From positions 1-50,524 of the forward strand of contig CALXKN010000012.1 of assembly GCA_944388995.1 (NCBI GenBank): a DNA stretch of 50,524 nt. Reading direction: 5' to 3'. Positions 24,380-32,434 of the stretch are shown piece after piece (position 1 is the first letter of the stretch; each line of letters opens with the position of its first letter). Below the pieces are notes generated by a model. The model did not search any database, had not been told where the DNA came from, and saw only the letters and a list, made by a program, of their open reading frames with translations. The stretch comes from an uncultured Spirochaetota bacterium. Its GTDB lineage: Bacteria; Spirochaetota; Spirochaetia; JAFGXN01. The translations under genes and the position numbers were made by a program.

Positions 24380-25136
24380 GGGAAGCCTCCTCCGCATCTT
24401 TGTCGCGAAAAACCCCCAGCGGGTAATACGGCTGCATAACGTCGCGAACCCAGTCGGCGCCGGTCTGTGCATCAACGCCCCAGTTAGTCGGACACATAGA
24501 AAGAACTTCGATAAACGAGTACCCTTTTCCGTCAATTTGATTCTGCAGCGCGCGGCGAATCGCTTTTTTGGCTTTAACAATGTGCGGCACATCGTGAACC
24601 GACACCCGCTCAATGTAATACGGCGCCACCAGCGTATTCAGCAGTTCACAGGCGCGAATTGGGTAACCGACGTCGTGAACATCGCGGCCGTACGGAGTGG
24701 TTTTTGTCACCTGCCCTTCCATTGTCGTCGGCGCCATTTGCCCGCCGGTCATGCCGTAAATCGCGTTGTTAATGAAAATTACGGTGATGTTCTCTCCTCG
24801 GTTGGCAGCATGGATGGTTTCGGCTGTTCCGATAGCCAGCAAATCGCCGTCGCCCTGGTAACTGATAACCAGCTTATCTTTTTGTGCGCGTTTGACGCCG
24901 GTCGCAACAGCGGGCGCTCTTCCGTGCGGAGCTTCAATGCCGTCGACATCAATGTAGTTGTACGCCAAAACAGCGCAGCCGACCGGAGCAACCAGAATGG
25001 TTTTTTCCCGGCAGTTCATTTCATCCAGACATTCGCCGATGAGTTTATGAACGATTCCGTGTCCGCATCCGGGACAGTAATGACTTTTAACATCCCGAAT
25101 CGAGTCCGGTCTTGTATATAAAATTTTATCTGCCAT
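24369..25136 (-). CDS. 2-oxoacid:ferredoxin oxidoreductase, beta subunit (TPP-binding)
   Basis: A 255-residue thiamine-diphosphate-binding subunit. It has the YCPGCGHG cysteine motif, and GDGDLLAIGTAETIHAANR...NNAIYGMTGGQ, which is the Mg-TPP site (GDG...NN). Together with the alpha, gamma and ferredoxin-like delta subunits it decarboxylates a 2-oxoacid to an acyl-CoA and reduces ferredoxin. Whether the substrate is 2-oxoglutarate or branched-chain oxoacids cannot be decided by eye. Confidence 0.92.
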   Translation of the reverse strand: MADKILYTRPDSIRDVKSHYCPGCGHGIVHKLIGECLDEMNCREKTILVAPVGCAVLAYNYIDVDGIEAPHGRAPAVATGVKRAQKDKLVISYQGDGDLLAIGTAETIHAANRGENITVIFINNAIYGMTGGQMAPTTMEGQVTKTTPYGRDVHDVGYPIRACELLNTLVAPYYIERVSVHDVPHIVKAKKAIRRALQNQIDGKGYSFIEVLSMCPTNWGVDAQTGADWVRDVMQPYYPLGVFRDKDAEEASRVQ

Positions 25137-26175
25137 AAGAAAGAACCCTCTCTGTCACTTCATCCACCATAGGAACGGCGCCGCCCGGACGACCGAGAAA
25201 ATCGACCGGAACCGCACCGTTGACTGCCAGTCTGACATCCGCCACCATCTGACCCAAACTCATCTCCACCGTCAAAACCTGCTTCTTTCCGGCAACCGCC
25301 GCGGCAAGCGCAACGGAAGGAAACGGCCACAGCGTAATCGGTCTGAAAACACCGGCCTTGATTCCCTGTTTACGCAAATTCATCACAGCTGCCTTGCAGA
25401 CGCGGGAAGCCGTTCCGTAAGTGACCAATACAAAATCGGCGTCGTCACAATGAAAATTTTCAAACATCACTTCAGCCGCCTCAATCGCCTTGTACTTTTC
25501 TTCCAAATGACGGTTGTGCACTTCCAAAACGCCGTCAGCCAACCTTAACGAATTGATAACCTGCGCAGGGCGGCCTTCAGCGCCGGTAAGCGCCCACGGT
25601 TTCTCTGCCTTGAATCCCGACGGTTCAGGCAAAACGCACGGTTCCGACATCTGTGCCAGATAGCCGTCGCCCAAAATCAACGTCAAAATGCGGTACTTCT
25701 CCGCCACATCAAACGCCTTCAGCGTTAAATCAGCCAACTCCTGAACCGTTGCAGGCGCATACACGAGATTGTGAAAATCACCGTTGCTGCCCCCCTTGAC
25801 GCACATATTGTAATCGCCTTGAGAACCGGAGATGTTCCCCAAGCCGGGACCGCCCCTCATCATATTGATGACGACTGCCGGCACCTCTGCTCCGGCAATA
25901 TAACCGAACGACTCCTGTTTTAATGCGATTCCGGGTGATGAAGACGAAGTCATCGCCCGAGCGCCCGTTGCAGCCGCTCCGTAAACCATATTGCACGCCG
26001 CGATTTCACTCTCCGCCTGCAAAAACGTTCGATTCAGTTTCGGCATCCGTTTCGCCATATAAGCTGAAATTTCGTTCTGAGGCGTAATCGGATACGCAAA
26101 ATAGTGCGTACAACCGGCGATCAACGCCGCTTCGGAGGCCGCTTCGTTTCCTTTTAGTAAAACACGTTCACCCAT
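25126..26175 (-). CDS. vorB: 2-oxoacid:ferredoxin oxidoreductase, alpha subunit (VorB-like)
   Basis: A 349-residue pyrimidine-domain subunit. The N-terminal GNEAASEAALIAGCTHYFAYPITPQNEI and MTSSSSPGIALKQESFGYIAGAEVPAVV match the VorB/KorA type. Its order after a small dicluster ferredoxin matches vorDBAC-type operons. The start is ATG 26175, 5 bases after GGGAGGG and overlapping the delta stop; an upstream GTG-like start is less likely. The reaction generates low-potential reduced ferredoxin in anaerobes. Confidence 0.9.
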   Translation of the reverse strand: MGERVLLKGNEAASEAALIAGCTHYFAYPITPQNEISAYMAKRMPKLNRTFLQAESEIAACNMVYGAAATGARAMTSSSSPGIALKQESFGYIAGAEVPAVVINMMRGGPGLGNISGSQGDYNMCVKGGSNGDFHNLVYAPATVQELADLTLKAFDVAEKYRILTLILGDGYLAQMSEPCVLPEPSGFKAEKPWALTGAEGRPAQVINSLRLADGVLEVHNRHLEEKYKAIEAAEVMFENFHCDDADFVLVTYGTASRVCKAAVMNLRKQGIKAGVFRPITLWPFPSVALAAAVAGKKQVLTVEMSLGQMVADVRLAVNGAVPVDFLGRPGGAVPMVDEVTERVLSYGR

Positions 26176-26398
26176 TTTTCCCTCCCGGCTCATCCGTTTC
26201 GACAATTTCAATAACGCAGTCGGGACAAATCATTGCGCAAAATTTACATCCGATACAAGACGGCTCGTCTTTGCACTTCGGATAATTGACACCCTGTTTA
26301 TTGAAAGCCGAAGACATTTCCAAAATCTTTTTAGGGCACGCACCGATACACAATCCGCACCCTTTACACTTTTCGACAGAAATCAAAGGCTTTTTCAT
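26168..26398 (-). CDS. 2-oxoacid:ferredoxin oxidoreductase, delta subunit (2[4Fe-4S] ferredoxin-like)
   Basis: A 76-residue protein with two C-x2-C-x2-C-x3-C clusters (CKGCGLCIGACP and CIGCKFCAMICP), each binding a [4Fe-4S]. It carries electrons from the TPP centre to free ferredoxin. First gene of the operon, with an AGGAGA site 5 bases before ATG. Confidence 0.94.
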   Translation of the reverse strand: MKKPLISVEKCKGCGLCIGACPKKILEMSSAFNKQGVNYPKCKDEPSCIGCKFCAMICPDCVIEIVETDEPGGKNG

Positions 26399-26414
26399 TT
26401 GTTTCTCCTGAGTC

Positions 26415-26443
26415 GAATTTATAATTTTCTTCGGAATTATTCA
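26415..26443 (-). promoter_or_regulatory. Possible promoter of the oxidoreductase operon
   Basis: Minus-strand TTGAAT (26443-26438), 17 bases, TAAATT (26420-26415). The boxes are weak but spacing and position fit. Confidence 0.4.
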
Positions 26444-26497
26444 AGAGTCCGGGCGGTTTTCAAAGAGATTCCTTAACAGAAAAATTTTCCCTTTACC

Positions 26498-27211
26498 TCA
26501 ATCCGTCAAAAAGTATTCAACGGTGTTAACCACACGAACGATTTTCTTCTCCGGCATCGCTTCGTTGACATCGGTGATCGAAAAAAGTCCCTGCGTCGCC
26601 GTTTTAATGCGTCCGACACGGCTGCCTGAATCTTTAGCAAATTGATCGGCGGCTGCCCGCGCATTGACAGTGGCTTCGGCAATCATATCGGGTTTAATGT
26701 CGTTCAATCCGTTGAAGAGAAACTGTGCCTGTGAAGCGCCGTAATTATTCGACAAAAGCACCCCCTGCGCAATCAAATCCCTCAAATTGCGGTCGGCCGC
26801 TTTAACCGCTTCAATGTTGACAGAACGAATCAAGAAAGTCACCTCTCCGATGTAACGGTACGGACGCGGCGTAGAATTGGCATACATTCTCTGCGCTTCA
26901 TCGTCGACATTGATCGACTGCTTGACAATATCAGCCTTGCCGACGTTATTTTTCGCCAGATACGCTTCGACTATAGCCGAATCGCGTTTGACCGCCTCGT
27001 TTAAAGAAGTCAAATCATCGGCAGCGACGGTAAACTTCAACGGCCACACCGCCAGATCGGCATCAACCTCACGCTCGGCTAAACCGCGAACACTTACCGT
27101 CCGGTTAGCCTGTTTTCCTGCAATCAAACCGTAACAGACAGCTCCGCCAGCCGCGGCAATACCGAGAGCCAAAAACAACCCTGTAAAAAATACAGTCAAA
27201 TTTTTCCCCAT
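26498..27211 (-). CDS. SIMPL-domain (DUF541) exported protein
   Basis: A 237-residue protein with an N-terminal membrane anchor or signal (about 5-28), then a SIMPL domain (about 38-235). RTVSVRGLAEREVDADLAVW and the QARAAAEQFA-like helix ARAAADQFAKDSGSRVGRI are typical. Members are periplasmic oligomers of uncertain function. It sits 12 bases downstream of the TetR regulator, with GGAGG before its ATG, so the two form an operon. Confidence 0.87.
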   Translation of the reverse strand: MGKNLTVFFTGLFLALGIAAAGGAVCYGLIAGKQANRTVSVRGLAEREVDADLAVWPLKFTVAADDLTSLNEAVKRDSAIVEAYLAKNNVGKADIVKQSINVDDEAQRMYANSTPRPYRYIGEVTFLIRSVNIEAVKAADRNLRDLIAQGVLLSNNYGASQAQFLFNGLNDIKPDMIAEATVNARAAADQFAKDSGSRVGRIKTATQGLFSITDVNEAMPEKKIVRVVNTVEYFLTD

Positions 27212-27223
27212 AAAAACCTCCGT

Positions 27224-27841
27224 TTACACAAAACGAACCTTCAGAACAGAAAGAAAAAAAGCCGCCAATCTCTCAATCTCCTCCGGCGGCGGCGTTCCCC
27301 CTCCGCGCGAAAGACAATCGTAAAAAAGCATTCTCACAGAAGCAGCAAAAAACTCTGCAGCCGGAACCACCGCTTCAGGATTATCGAGAAACCCGCGCCT
27401 GCGCCACTGTGCAAACAAACCGCCTGCCGTCTCTGCCAAACGCCGATTGACACTGCGCAACGCACACGCCGCCCGCTCATCGCAAAACTGCTCGACAATC
27501 ACCACACGCCAAAGCCGCCGCACCGACTCATCACGCAGCCGGCCGAAACAAAGCGAAAGCGCTTCAACCAGAATCCGCCGAGGGGAAAACTCATCGGTTA
27601 ATGACGCAATTTGTTCATCAGAAACCGGAGCTTTCAAAAACAACGCCTCGAATTCAGAAAACACCTCGCTGAGAATCTCTTCTTTCTTTGAAAAATAGAT
27701 ATAGAACGAACTCTCTTTAATTCCGACCGCTTTACAAATATCACGAACCGAAGTCGCCGCAAATCCGCGCTCGGCAATCATCCGAACGGCTTCTTTATAA
27801 ATGAGGTTTCTGCGGAAATCGCCGGCTTTCTCCTCGTACAT
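27224..27841 (-). CDS. TetR family transcriptional regulator
   Basis: A 205-residue repressor-type protein. The N-terminal HTH (about 12-58: AVRMIAERGFAATSVRDICKAVGIKESSFYIYFSKKEEIL) is the classic TetR signature. The C-terminal ligand domain is divergent. The probable promoter leaves no leader before its ATG. It likely controls its own operon with the SIMPL gene, but no clear operator palindrome was seen. Confidence 0.92.
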   Translation of the reverse strand: MYEEKAGDFRRNLIYKEAVRMIAERGFAATSVRDICKAVGIKESSFYIYFSKKEEILSEVFSEFEALFLKAPVSDEQIASLTDEFSPRRILVEALSLCFGRLRDESVRRLWRVVIVEQFCDERAACALRSVNRRLAETAGGLFAQWRRRGFLDNPEAVVPAAEFFAASVRMLFYDCLSRGGGTPPPEEIERLAAFFLSVLKVRFV

Positions 27842-27847
27842 GCTACG

Positions 27848-27876
27848 ATTTTAGCCTATTACTGCCGCATTGTCAA
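27848..27876 (-). promoter_or_regulatory. Promoter of the tetR-SIMPL operon (leaderless)
   Basis: Minus-strand TTGACA (27876-27871), 17 bases, TAAAAT (27853-27848), then 6 bases to the ATG. No ribosome site can exist on this transcript. Confidence 0.8.
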
Positions 27877-27904
27877 CAAAAAAGCGGAAGAAGCAGATGA
27901 AGCC

Positions 27905-28228
27905 CTCCTTTCGGGCGCGTACCGGGCTTTCCGCTGCAATTCGCGGCCTCCCTGCGCCCGTTCACGCGGCAAAGCTGCCGCTTTGCCCTGCGCCCGCTTC
28001 CCGTCGGCCGCTCATTTCCGCTTCAATCCCTCGCGCCTTCGCCCGCGGCCGCCTGAAAAACCGGAAGGCGGCGCCGGACTTCTGCGGCTGCCGATTCTCA
28101 AAGAAGGCGCAGCGCCGCCGAAGGCGTCAGGCGCCCGCAGAGGGCCGTCAGGCCGTCTGCCCGCCAACCGGCGGGCAGACCGGGCTCGGAGGGCGCCGAC
28201 GACCGCCGCAGGCGGTCGGGACGCCCAA
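27905..28228. repeat. Composite GC-rich intergenic repeat (blocks A + B)
   Basis: Block A sequences (27920-28055, as at 11555-11715) are followed directly by block B (28088-28228, as at 13693-13814 and 15149-15270). Hairpins are kept although their inner sequences differ: GTCTGCCCGCC / GGCGGGCAGAC here, and the second stem has GACCGCC / GGCGGTC where other copies have GGC/GCC. This fills the gap between tetR and hemW; I see no gene in it. Confidence 0.78.
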
Positions 28229-28239
28229 AACACAAAAAG

Positions 28240-29373
28240 TCAGAGAGTTGAATCGAGTTCGCTCAGAAAGTCGACAAGAAACCGATTGAGCCACCGCCAA
28301 CCTTCGGCAGTCGGCAGGAAGCGACCGTTTTCTTCACGAAAAAGTCCTGCCTTAAGCGCTCTGGCAACGGTCTTCGGAGCGGCATCACGGAGAACACGGC
28401 CGGTTTTGTGGTAAAAGTCATCGAGAGCGATTCCCTCTTTCAGACGGCAGCCCATCATGACTGTTTCAAAAAGGAGATCCCGGGGTGTGAGAATTTCTTC
28501 CGTCCAGCTCTTTTCCGGTTCGGCGGAGAGAAACGCTTCCAGCGGAGAAACTCCTTCCCGGCGGCAAACTCTGCCGGTTTCATTCGGAAAGGTGCCGGAG
28601 GCGGAGGGACCGCAGCCCCAGAACGGTTCCATGCGCCAGTAAGCGAGGTTGTGGCGCGACTCCCCGCCCGGCAGGGCGCAGTTGGAGATTTCGTAGCGTT
28701 CATAACCGAAGGCGGCTGCTTCGTTGAAGGCTTCCTCGACACAGGAAGAGATTTCCCGACCTGCCAGCCGCTTCTCCAAAGCCGAACCTTCCGGTACAGA
28801 AAGAGCGTAAACGGAGATGTGAGAGGGGCGGAAAGAAGCCGCCGTGCGAATGTCGCAGGCGGTCAGCGATGCGGGAACGCCGGGAATTTCACCGATGAAG
28901 TCGAAATTCAGCCGCGCGGGCCCGTTTGCCGCGGCCCGTTCGACCGCCTTCAACGCTGTCCGCCGGCTTGAATCGCGGCCGAGGAGCTGCAGCACGCGAT
29001 CGTCAAACGACTGAATCCCCAGACTGAGACGGTTGACGGGGGTCGTTTTCAGAAAGCGTAAAAACGCTTCGCCGGACGTTTCGGGGTTGGCCTCCACCGT
29101 TACTTCACACTCTGCCGAGAGCGTAAAAAGGCGGCCGAGAGCGTCAAAGAGGCGCTCCAATATCGGCAGCGGCAGTGCCGATGGTGTTCCGCCGCCGATG
29201 TAAACGGATGAGAGGGTCGGAGAAAATCGTTCGGCAATCAGCTCTGCTTGTTGAATAATGCGTTCGACAGTCGCGCTTTGAATCGATTCGTCGGCGCAAA
29301 CGGTTGAGTAGAAATCGCAGTAACCGCAGCGGCGGCGGCAGAAGGGAATGTGAATGTAGAGGGCGCCGGTCAA
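28240..29373 (-). CDS. hemW: Radical-SAM heme chaperone HemW
   Basis: A 377-residue HemN-like protein. ALYIHIPFCRRRCGYCDF holds the radical-SAM cysteines C12, C16 and C19, with the following GGGTPS and RLSLGIQSFDD motifs. The N-terminus lacks the extension of true coproporphyrinogen dehydrogenase, so HemW is the better call. A C-terminal HemN-type domain is present. The ATG overlaps the lepB stop (ATGA). Confidence 0.9.
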   Translation of the reverse strand: MTGALYIHIPFCRRRCGYCDFYSTVCADESIQSATVERIIQQAELIAERFSPTLSSVYIGGGTPSALPLPILERLFDALGRLFTLSAECEVTVEANPETSGEAFLRFLKTTPVNRLSLGIQSFDDRVLQLLGRDSSRRTALKAVERAAANGPARLNFDFIGEIPGVPASLTACDIRTAASFRPSHISVYALSVPEGSALEKRLAGREISSCVEEAFNEAAAFGYERYEISNCALPGGESRHNLAYWRMEPFWGCGPSASGTFPNETGRVCRREGVSPLEAFLSAEPEKSWTEEILTPRDLLFETVMMGCRLKEGIALDDFYHKTGRVLRDAAPKTVARALKAGLFREENGRFLPTAEGWRWLNRFLVDFLSELDSTL

Positions 29374-30320
29374 CGGACCATTCCAAAGCGGGAAAACGGA
29401 AAGTAAATAAAACCGGCGCGGCCGATGATATTGCGGTCTTTTACGGGACCAAACCAGCGCCCGTCCAACGAATTGTCGCGGTTGTCTCCCAACGGCAGCT
29501 TATAGCCTTCGGGAACGTAACAGCCGAGATGATGCCGCACAGCCGAACCCGCCGCGTCGGCAGAAAGCGGATCGCGCATCAGACGCACCATCGCCGCAGT
29601 TTTGACGGTTTCATAGTCGGAGGGGCGGTAGGAACCGCGGCCGCTCTCAATCATTTCATCAAAAAGCGCCAACGATTCGCTGCGGTAACTTTCATCGGAA
29701 ATCTCTCTTCGGATTTTCCAGCTCTTCGACGGAAAGCCGCCGACGCTCTCCTCCTCCAGAAAACGGTTTGATCCGCGCGGGGCAATAAGAATCCGTCCGT
29801 CGGCCGTTTTGATACGGTCCCCGCCGGCGCCAACAGCCCGTTTGATCAGAAAGTGTTTTCCGGGTTCCATTTGCCGTGTCTGCGGATTCCACTCTTTGTC
29901 GATGTCAACCAGCGACAGCGTCAGCATAAAAAGCATCCGATGGGTGATGTCGAATGCCGTTCCTTTCGAAATATATTCGGGATTTTCAAAAACGATAATG
30001 TCGTTGCGCTGCGGCGCAAATCCGGGCAGCTTTCCGAATCCGGGAAGGAGCTCAGGTCCGTACACCAGCTTGTTTACGAAAAGGCGATCCTGCGTCTCCA
30101 GTGTGTGCACCATCGACGGCGTCGGAATGTTATATGCCTGAAACAGATATTGATTAATGAGAAAAACGACGCAGGCAGCCCACAGAAACGACCCTCCCCA
30201 GTCGCGCAGCAGAGATTTGCGCTTTTGCTTCTCTTTTCGGTAGTACTTCTTTACGTTGCGGTCGGTCAGCCGGCGTTCGACAAACGCTGTCAGCCGGTCT
30301 TCGGTCTGTTTCTTCTTCAC
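29370..30320 (-). CDS. lepB: Signal peptidase I
   Basis: A 316-residue inner-membrane protease that removes signal peptides on the outer face of the membrane. A basic N-terminus and one transmembrane helix (about 44-60) lead into box B PTPSM with the nucleophile S69, box D IKRAVGAGGD with the general base K160, and box E GDNRDNSLDGR. An insertion (about 165-270) makes it longer than minimal family members. The start is GTG 30320 behind AAGGAG. Operon with hemW. Confidence 0.94.
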   Translation of the reverse strand: MKKKQTEDRLTAFVERRLTDRNVKKYYRKEKQKRKSLLRDWGGSFLWAACVVFLINQYLFQAYNIPTPSMVHTLETQDRLFVNKLVYGPELLPGFGKLPGFAPQRNDIIVFENPEYISKGTAFDITHRMLFMLTLSLVDIDKEWNPQTRQMEPGKHFLIKRAVGAGGDRIKTADGRILIAPRGSNRFLEEESVGGFPSKSWKIRREISDESYRSESLALFDEMIESGRGSYRPSDYETVKTAAMVRLMRDPLSADAAGSAVRHHLGCYVPEGYKLPLGDNRDNSLDGRWFGPVKDRNIIGRAGFIYFPFSRFGMVR

Positions 30321-30337
30321 GTCGACTCCTTTTATGA

Positions 30338-30366
30338 ATCATAGCACACTTTGCCTTCCTTGACAA
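30338..30366 (-). promoter_or_regulatory. lepB-hemW promoter
   Basis: Minus-strand TTGTCA (30366-30361), 17 bases, TATGAT (30343-30338), about 18 bases before the GTG start with an AAGGAG between. Confidence 0.75.
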
Positions 30367-30398
30367 TCACCCTTCCTTCCGAAGAGCTGCCCCGCGCA

Positions 30399-30427
30399 TT
30401 GACAACAACGTCAAATGCGTGTATTCT
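30399..30427 (+). promoter_or_regulatory. Promoter of the PEGA/FGE gene (leaderless)
   Basis: TTGACA (30399-30404), 17 bases, TATTCT (30422-30427), then 6 bases to ATG 30434. The position rules out the in-frame GTG at 30419, which lies inside the promoter. Confidence 0.7.
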
Positions 30428-30433
30428 TCGTTT

Positions 30434-31963
30434 ATGATCATTCGAAAGAAAGAAAAATCTCCGATTGAGCCGCCAGACGAAAAAGAGGTCTCTGTCAAGT
30501 TAAAGAACTTCGGAGGAGTCACCCCTTCTGTTTATCTGCGGATACTTCTCGCCGCCTTGATTATTTGCGCACTCTTCCTGCTGCTGTTTTTCCCGGGAAT
30601 CAAAAACGAAGGCACCGTACTGAAGGTTCTCTCTGTTCCGTCGGGAGCGGCGGTTTCCGTCAACGGCACCTACGTCGGGTACACGCCGACAAAGGTGTTT
30701 TTGCCGGCCGATCGTTTTTATGATATGCTTATCGAAAAACCGGAATTTGAACCGAGGACGGAGCGTATCCGCGCCGAAGGCCGTGTCTTTGCGACCCTCT
30801 TCTTTCCGGTTCGAAAGACCGTCACAGTGAACTGGCCGCGCCCCGATTCGCCGGAAGAGCTCTTTGCGCCGGTTTTGGCGGAATTCAACGACTTTGCACA
30901 AGCCGGACGCGAATATTCCCCGTCGCTGCGCAAACAAGCGGCGCGCCTTTTGGAGCCCGGTTACTTTTTTACGGAAACGCTCGACTTTTTCGTTGAGGAT
31001 TACAAAGATTTTTTAACCGATGAAGAGATTGAAACGCTGCTGCTGCGCGCCGCCGGCCTTTGCGGGCACACCGTTACGGCTCAAGCCGTTCTGAAAGCGT
31101 ATATGCGCCTTCACCCCGACTGCGACGCCGTCGAAGCCGCCGCGCTCCTCCTGTCGGCACTTCAAAGCGACAATCCGCGCGCGGCCGCCGTTTTCCGCAG
31201 CGCACTGCCGAAGATGCCGGAAGCGGAACTGCCGCCGCCCCCGACTCTTCCGGAGACAGAATACCTCAGGCCGCAGCTGCGTCCCGCCTCATCGTTTTCC
31301 GCTCTCGGAGAACGGTGGGTTTACTTTGAACCCCAAACCGCCGTCACAGCCGCCGCTTCGCCGCTTCCGCCTGCCGAATGCGCTGTCGGCGGCTTTTGGA
31401 TTCAGGATCGGGAGGTGACTGCCGGCCTTTACCGCCGTTTTTTGGCTGATACCCCGCAGTGGAACGCCGATAATGCGGCTGAGACGGAAAAAGAGGGAAA
31501 GACTGATGCCTTTTATCTCCGCCGCTTTCCGCAGGACGACCGACTGCCGGCAGTTTCCGTCTCCTGGCACGCGGCGCAGGCGTTCTGCCGTTGGCTGGAG
31601 CGTCAAAACGGATTTGAAAACTTTCGCGCGCGGCTGCCCTATTCGTTTGAAATCGAACTCTTAACCGCCGACGACGACCTGACTCTCGCCAACATCAACT
31701 CAACCGAGCTGAAGGCTGCCGGTGCCCGACAAGCCGATACCCTGCGCGATCTGACGGGAAATGCGTGGGAGTGGTGTCAAAACCCGCCGCTGCGGGATCC
31801 GGCTCAAACCGATCGTTTTCTGCTGAACCTTCCGACCGAAATCAAGGCGGTCAAAGGCGGTTCGTTTCAAAGCGAAACCGTCTCCGCTGCCGAAACCGGC
31901 ATTCATTTCGCGGTTTGGTCCTCTCCGTTTACCGGGTTCCGCGTTGTCTTGGAGCGGCGATGA
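30434..31963 (+). CDS. Membrane-anchored PEGA + FGE/SUMF domain protein
   Basis: A 509-residue protein. A short cytosolic N-terminus and one transmembrane helix (about 36-54) are followed by a PEGA domain (VLSVPSGAAVSVNGTYVGYTPTKV, about 63-125), a helical Ala/Pro-rich linker (about 130-300), and a divergent FGE-sulfatase-like domain (about 320-509) with FWIQDREVTAGLYRRF, WHAAQAFCRWLE, LTGNAWEWCQ and GFRVVLERR. Catalytic FGE cysteines are not evident, so it is probably a binding or structural protein facing the periplasm. The stop overlaps smpB (ATGA). Confidence 0.8.
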   Translation: MIIRKKEKSPIEPPDEKEVSVKLKNFGGVTPSVYLRILLAALIICALFLLLFFPGIKNEGTVLKVLSVPSGAAVSVNGTYVGYTPTKVFLPADRFYDMLIEKPEFEPRTERIRAEGRVFATLFFPVRKTVTVNWPRPDSPEELFAPVLAEFNDFAQAGREYSPSLRKQAARLLEPGYFFTETLDFFVEDYKDFLTDEEIETLLLRAAGLCGHTVTAQAVLKAYMRLHPDCDAVEAAALLLSALQSDNPRAAAVFRSALPKMPEAELPPPPTLPETEYLRPQLRPASSFSALGERWVYFEPQTAVTAAASPLPPAECAVGGFWIQDREVTAGLYRRFLADTPQWNADNAAETEKEGKTDAFYLRRFPQDDRLPAVSVSWHAAQAFCRWLERQNGFENFRARLPYSFEIELLTADDDLTLANINSTELKAAGARQADTLRDLTGNAWEWCQNPPLRDPAQTDRFLLNLPTEIKAVKGGSFQSETVSAAETGIHFAVWSSPFTGFRVVLERR

Positions 31964-32433
31964 AAAAACCGGCTGCTCCTTCGGCTTTGCTGCTCGAAAA
32001 CCGCAAAGCCCGTTTTCACTATGAAATCCTCGATACACTCGAATGCGGCATTGTCCTGAAAGGAACGGAGGTTAAGTCTCTGCGCGCCCGTCAATTTTCG
32101 TTTAACGACAGTTATATCCGCATTACAAAAGGAGAGCTTTTTCTCGTCGGCTTCCACATCTCTCCGTATAAATTCGGCACCCATGAAAATCACGAAGCAG
32201 AGCGAATACGCAAACTGTTGGCTCACAAAAAAGAGATTGAAAAACTTTCGCGAAAAACCACCGAAAAAGGTCTGACACTCGTTCCGATTAAACTTTACCT
32301 GAAAGATTCAAAAGTGAAAGTTCTGGTCGGTATCGCACGAGGAAAAAAGAGCTTTGACAAACGCTCTTCCATTAAAGAGCGGGATTTAAAAACAGCTGTC
32401 AATCGAGAACTGGCCGCACGCAGCCGCCGCTGA
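31960..32433 (+). CDS. smpB: SsrA-binding protein SmpB
   Basis: A 157-residue RNA-binding protein that delivers tmRNA to stalled ribosomes. The N-terminal LENRKARFHYEILDTLECGIVLKGTEVKSLR, the FLVGFHISPY segment and the basic C-terminal tail GKKSFDKRSSIKERDLK are typical. Start ATG 31960 overlaps the upstream stop, with GGAG 6 bases before. No tmRNA gene was seen in the window. Confidence 0.96.
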   Translation: MKKPAAPSALLLENRKARFHYEILDTLECGIVLKGTEVKSLRARQFSFNDSYIRITKGELFLVGFHISPYKFGTHENHEAERIRKLLAHKKEIEKLSRKTTEKGLTLVPIKLYLKDSKVKVLVGIARGKKSFDKRSSIKERDLKTAVNRELAARSRR

Positions 32434-32434
32434 A

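Noticed and set aside
24288-25121. A 277-codon plus-strand frame over the oxidoreductase beta subunit
   Set aside because: The minus-strand subunit has intact TPP and Cys motifs; the antisense frame is a by-product of codon bias.
27870-28414. Overlapping plus-strand frames between tetR and hemW as genes
   Set aside because: They lie in repeat blocks A and B, lack ribosome sites and run into the hemW 3' end.
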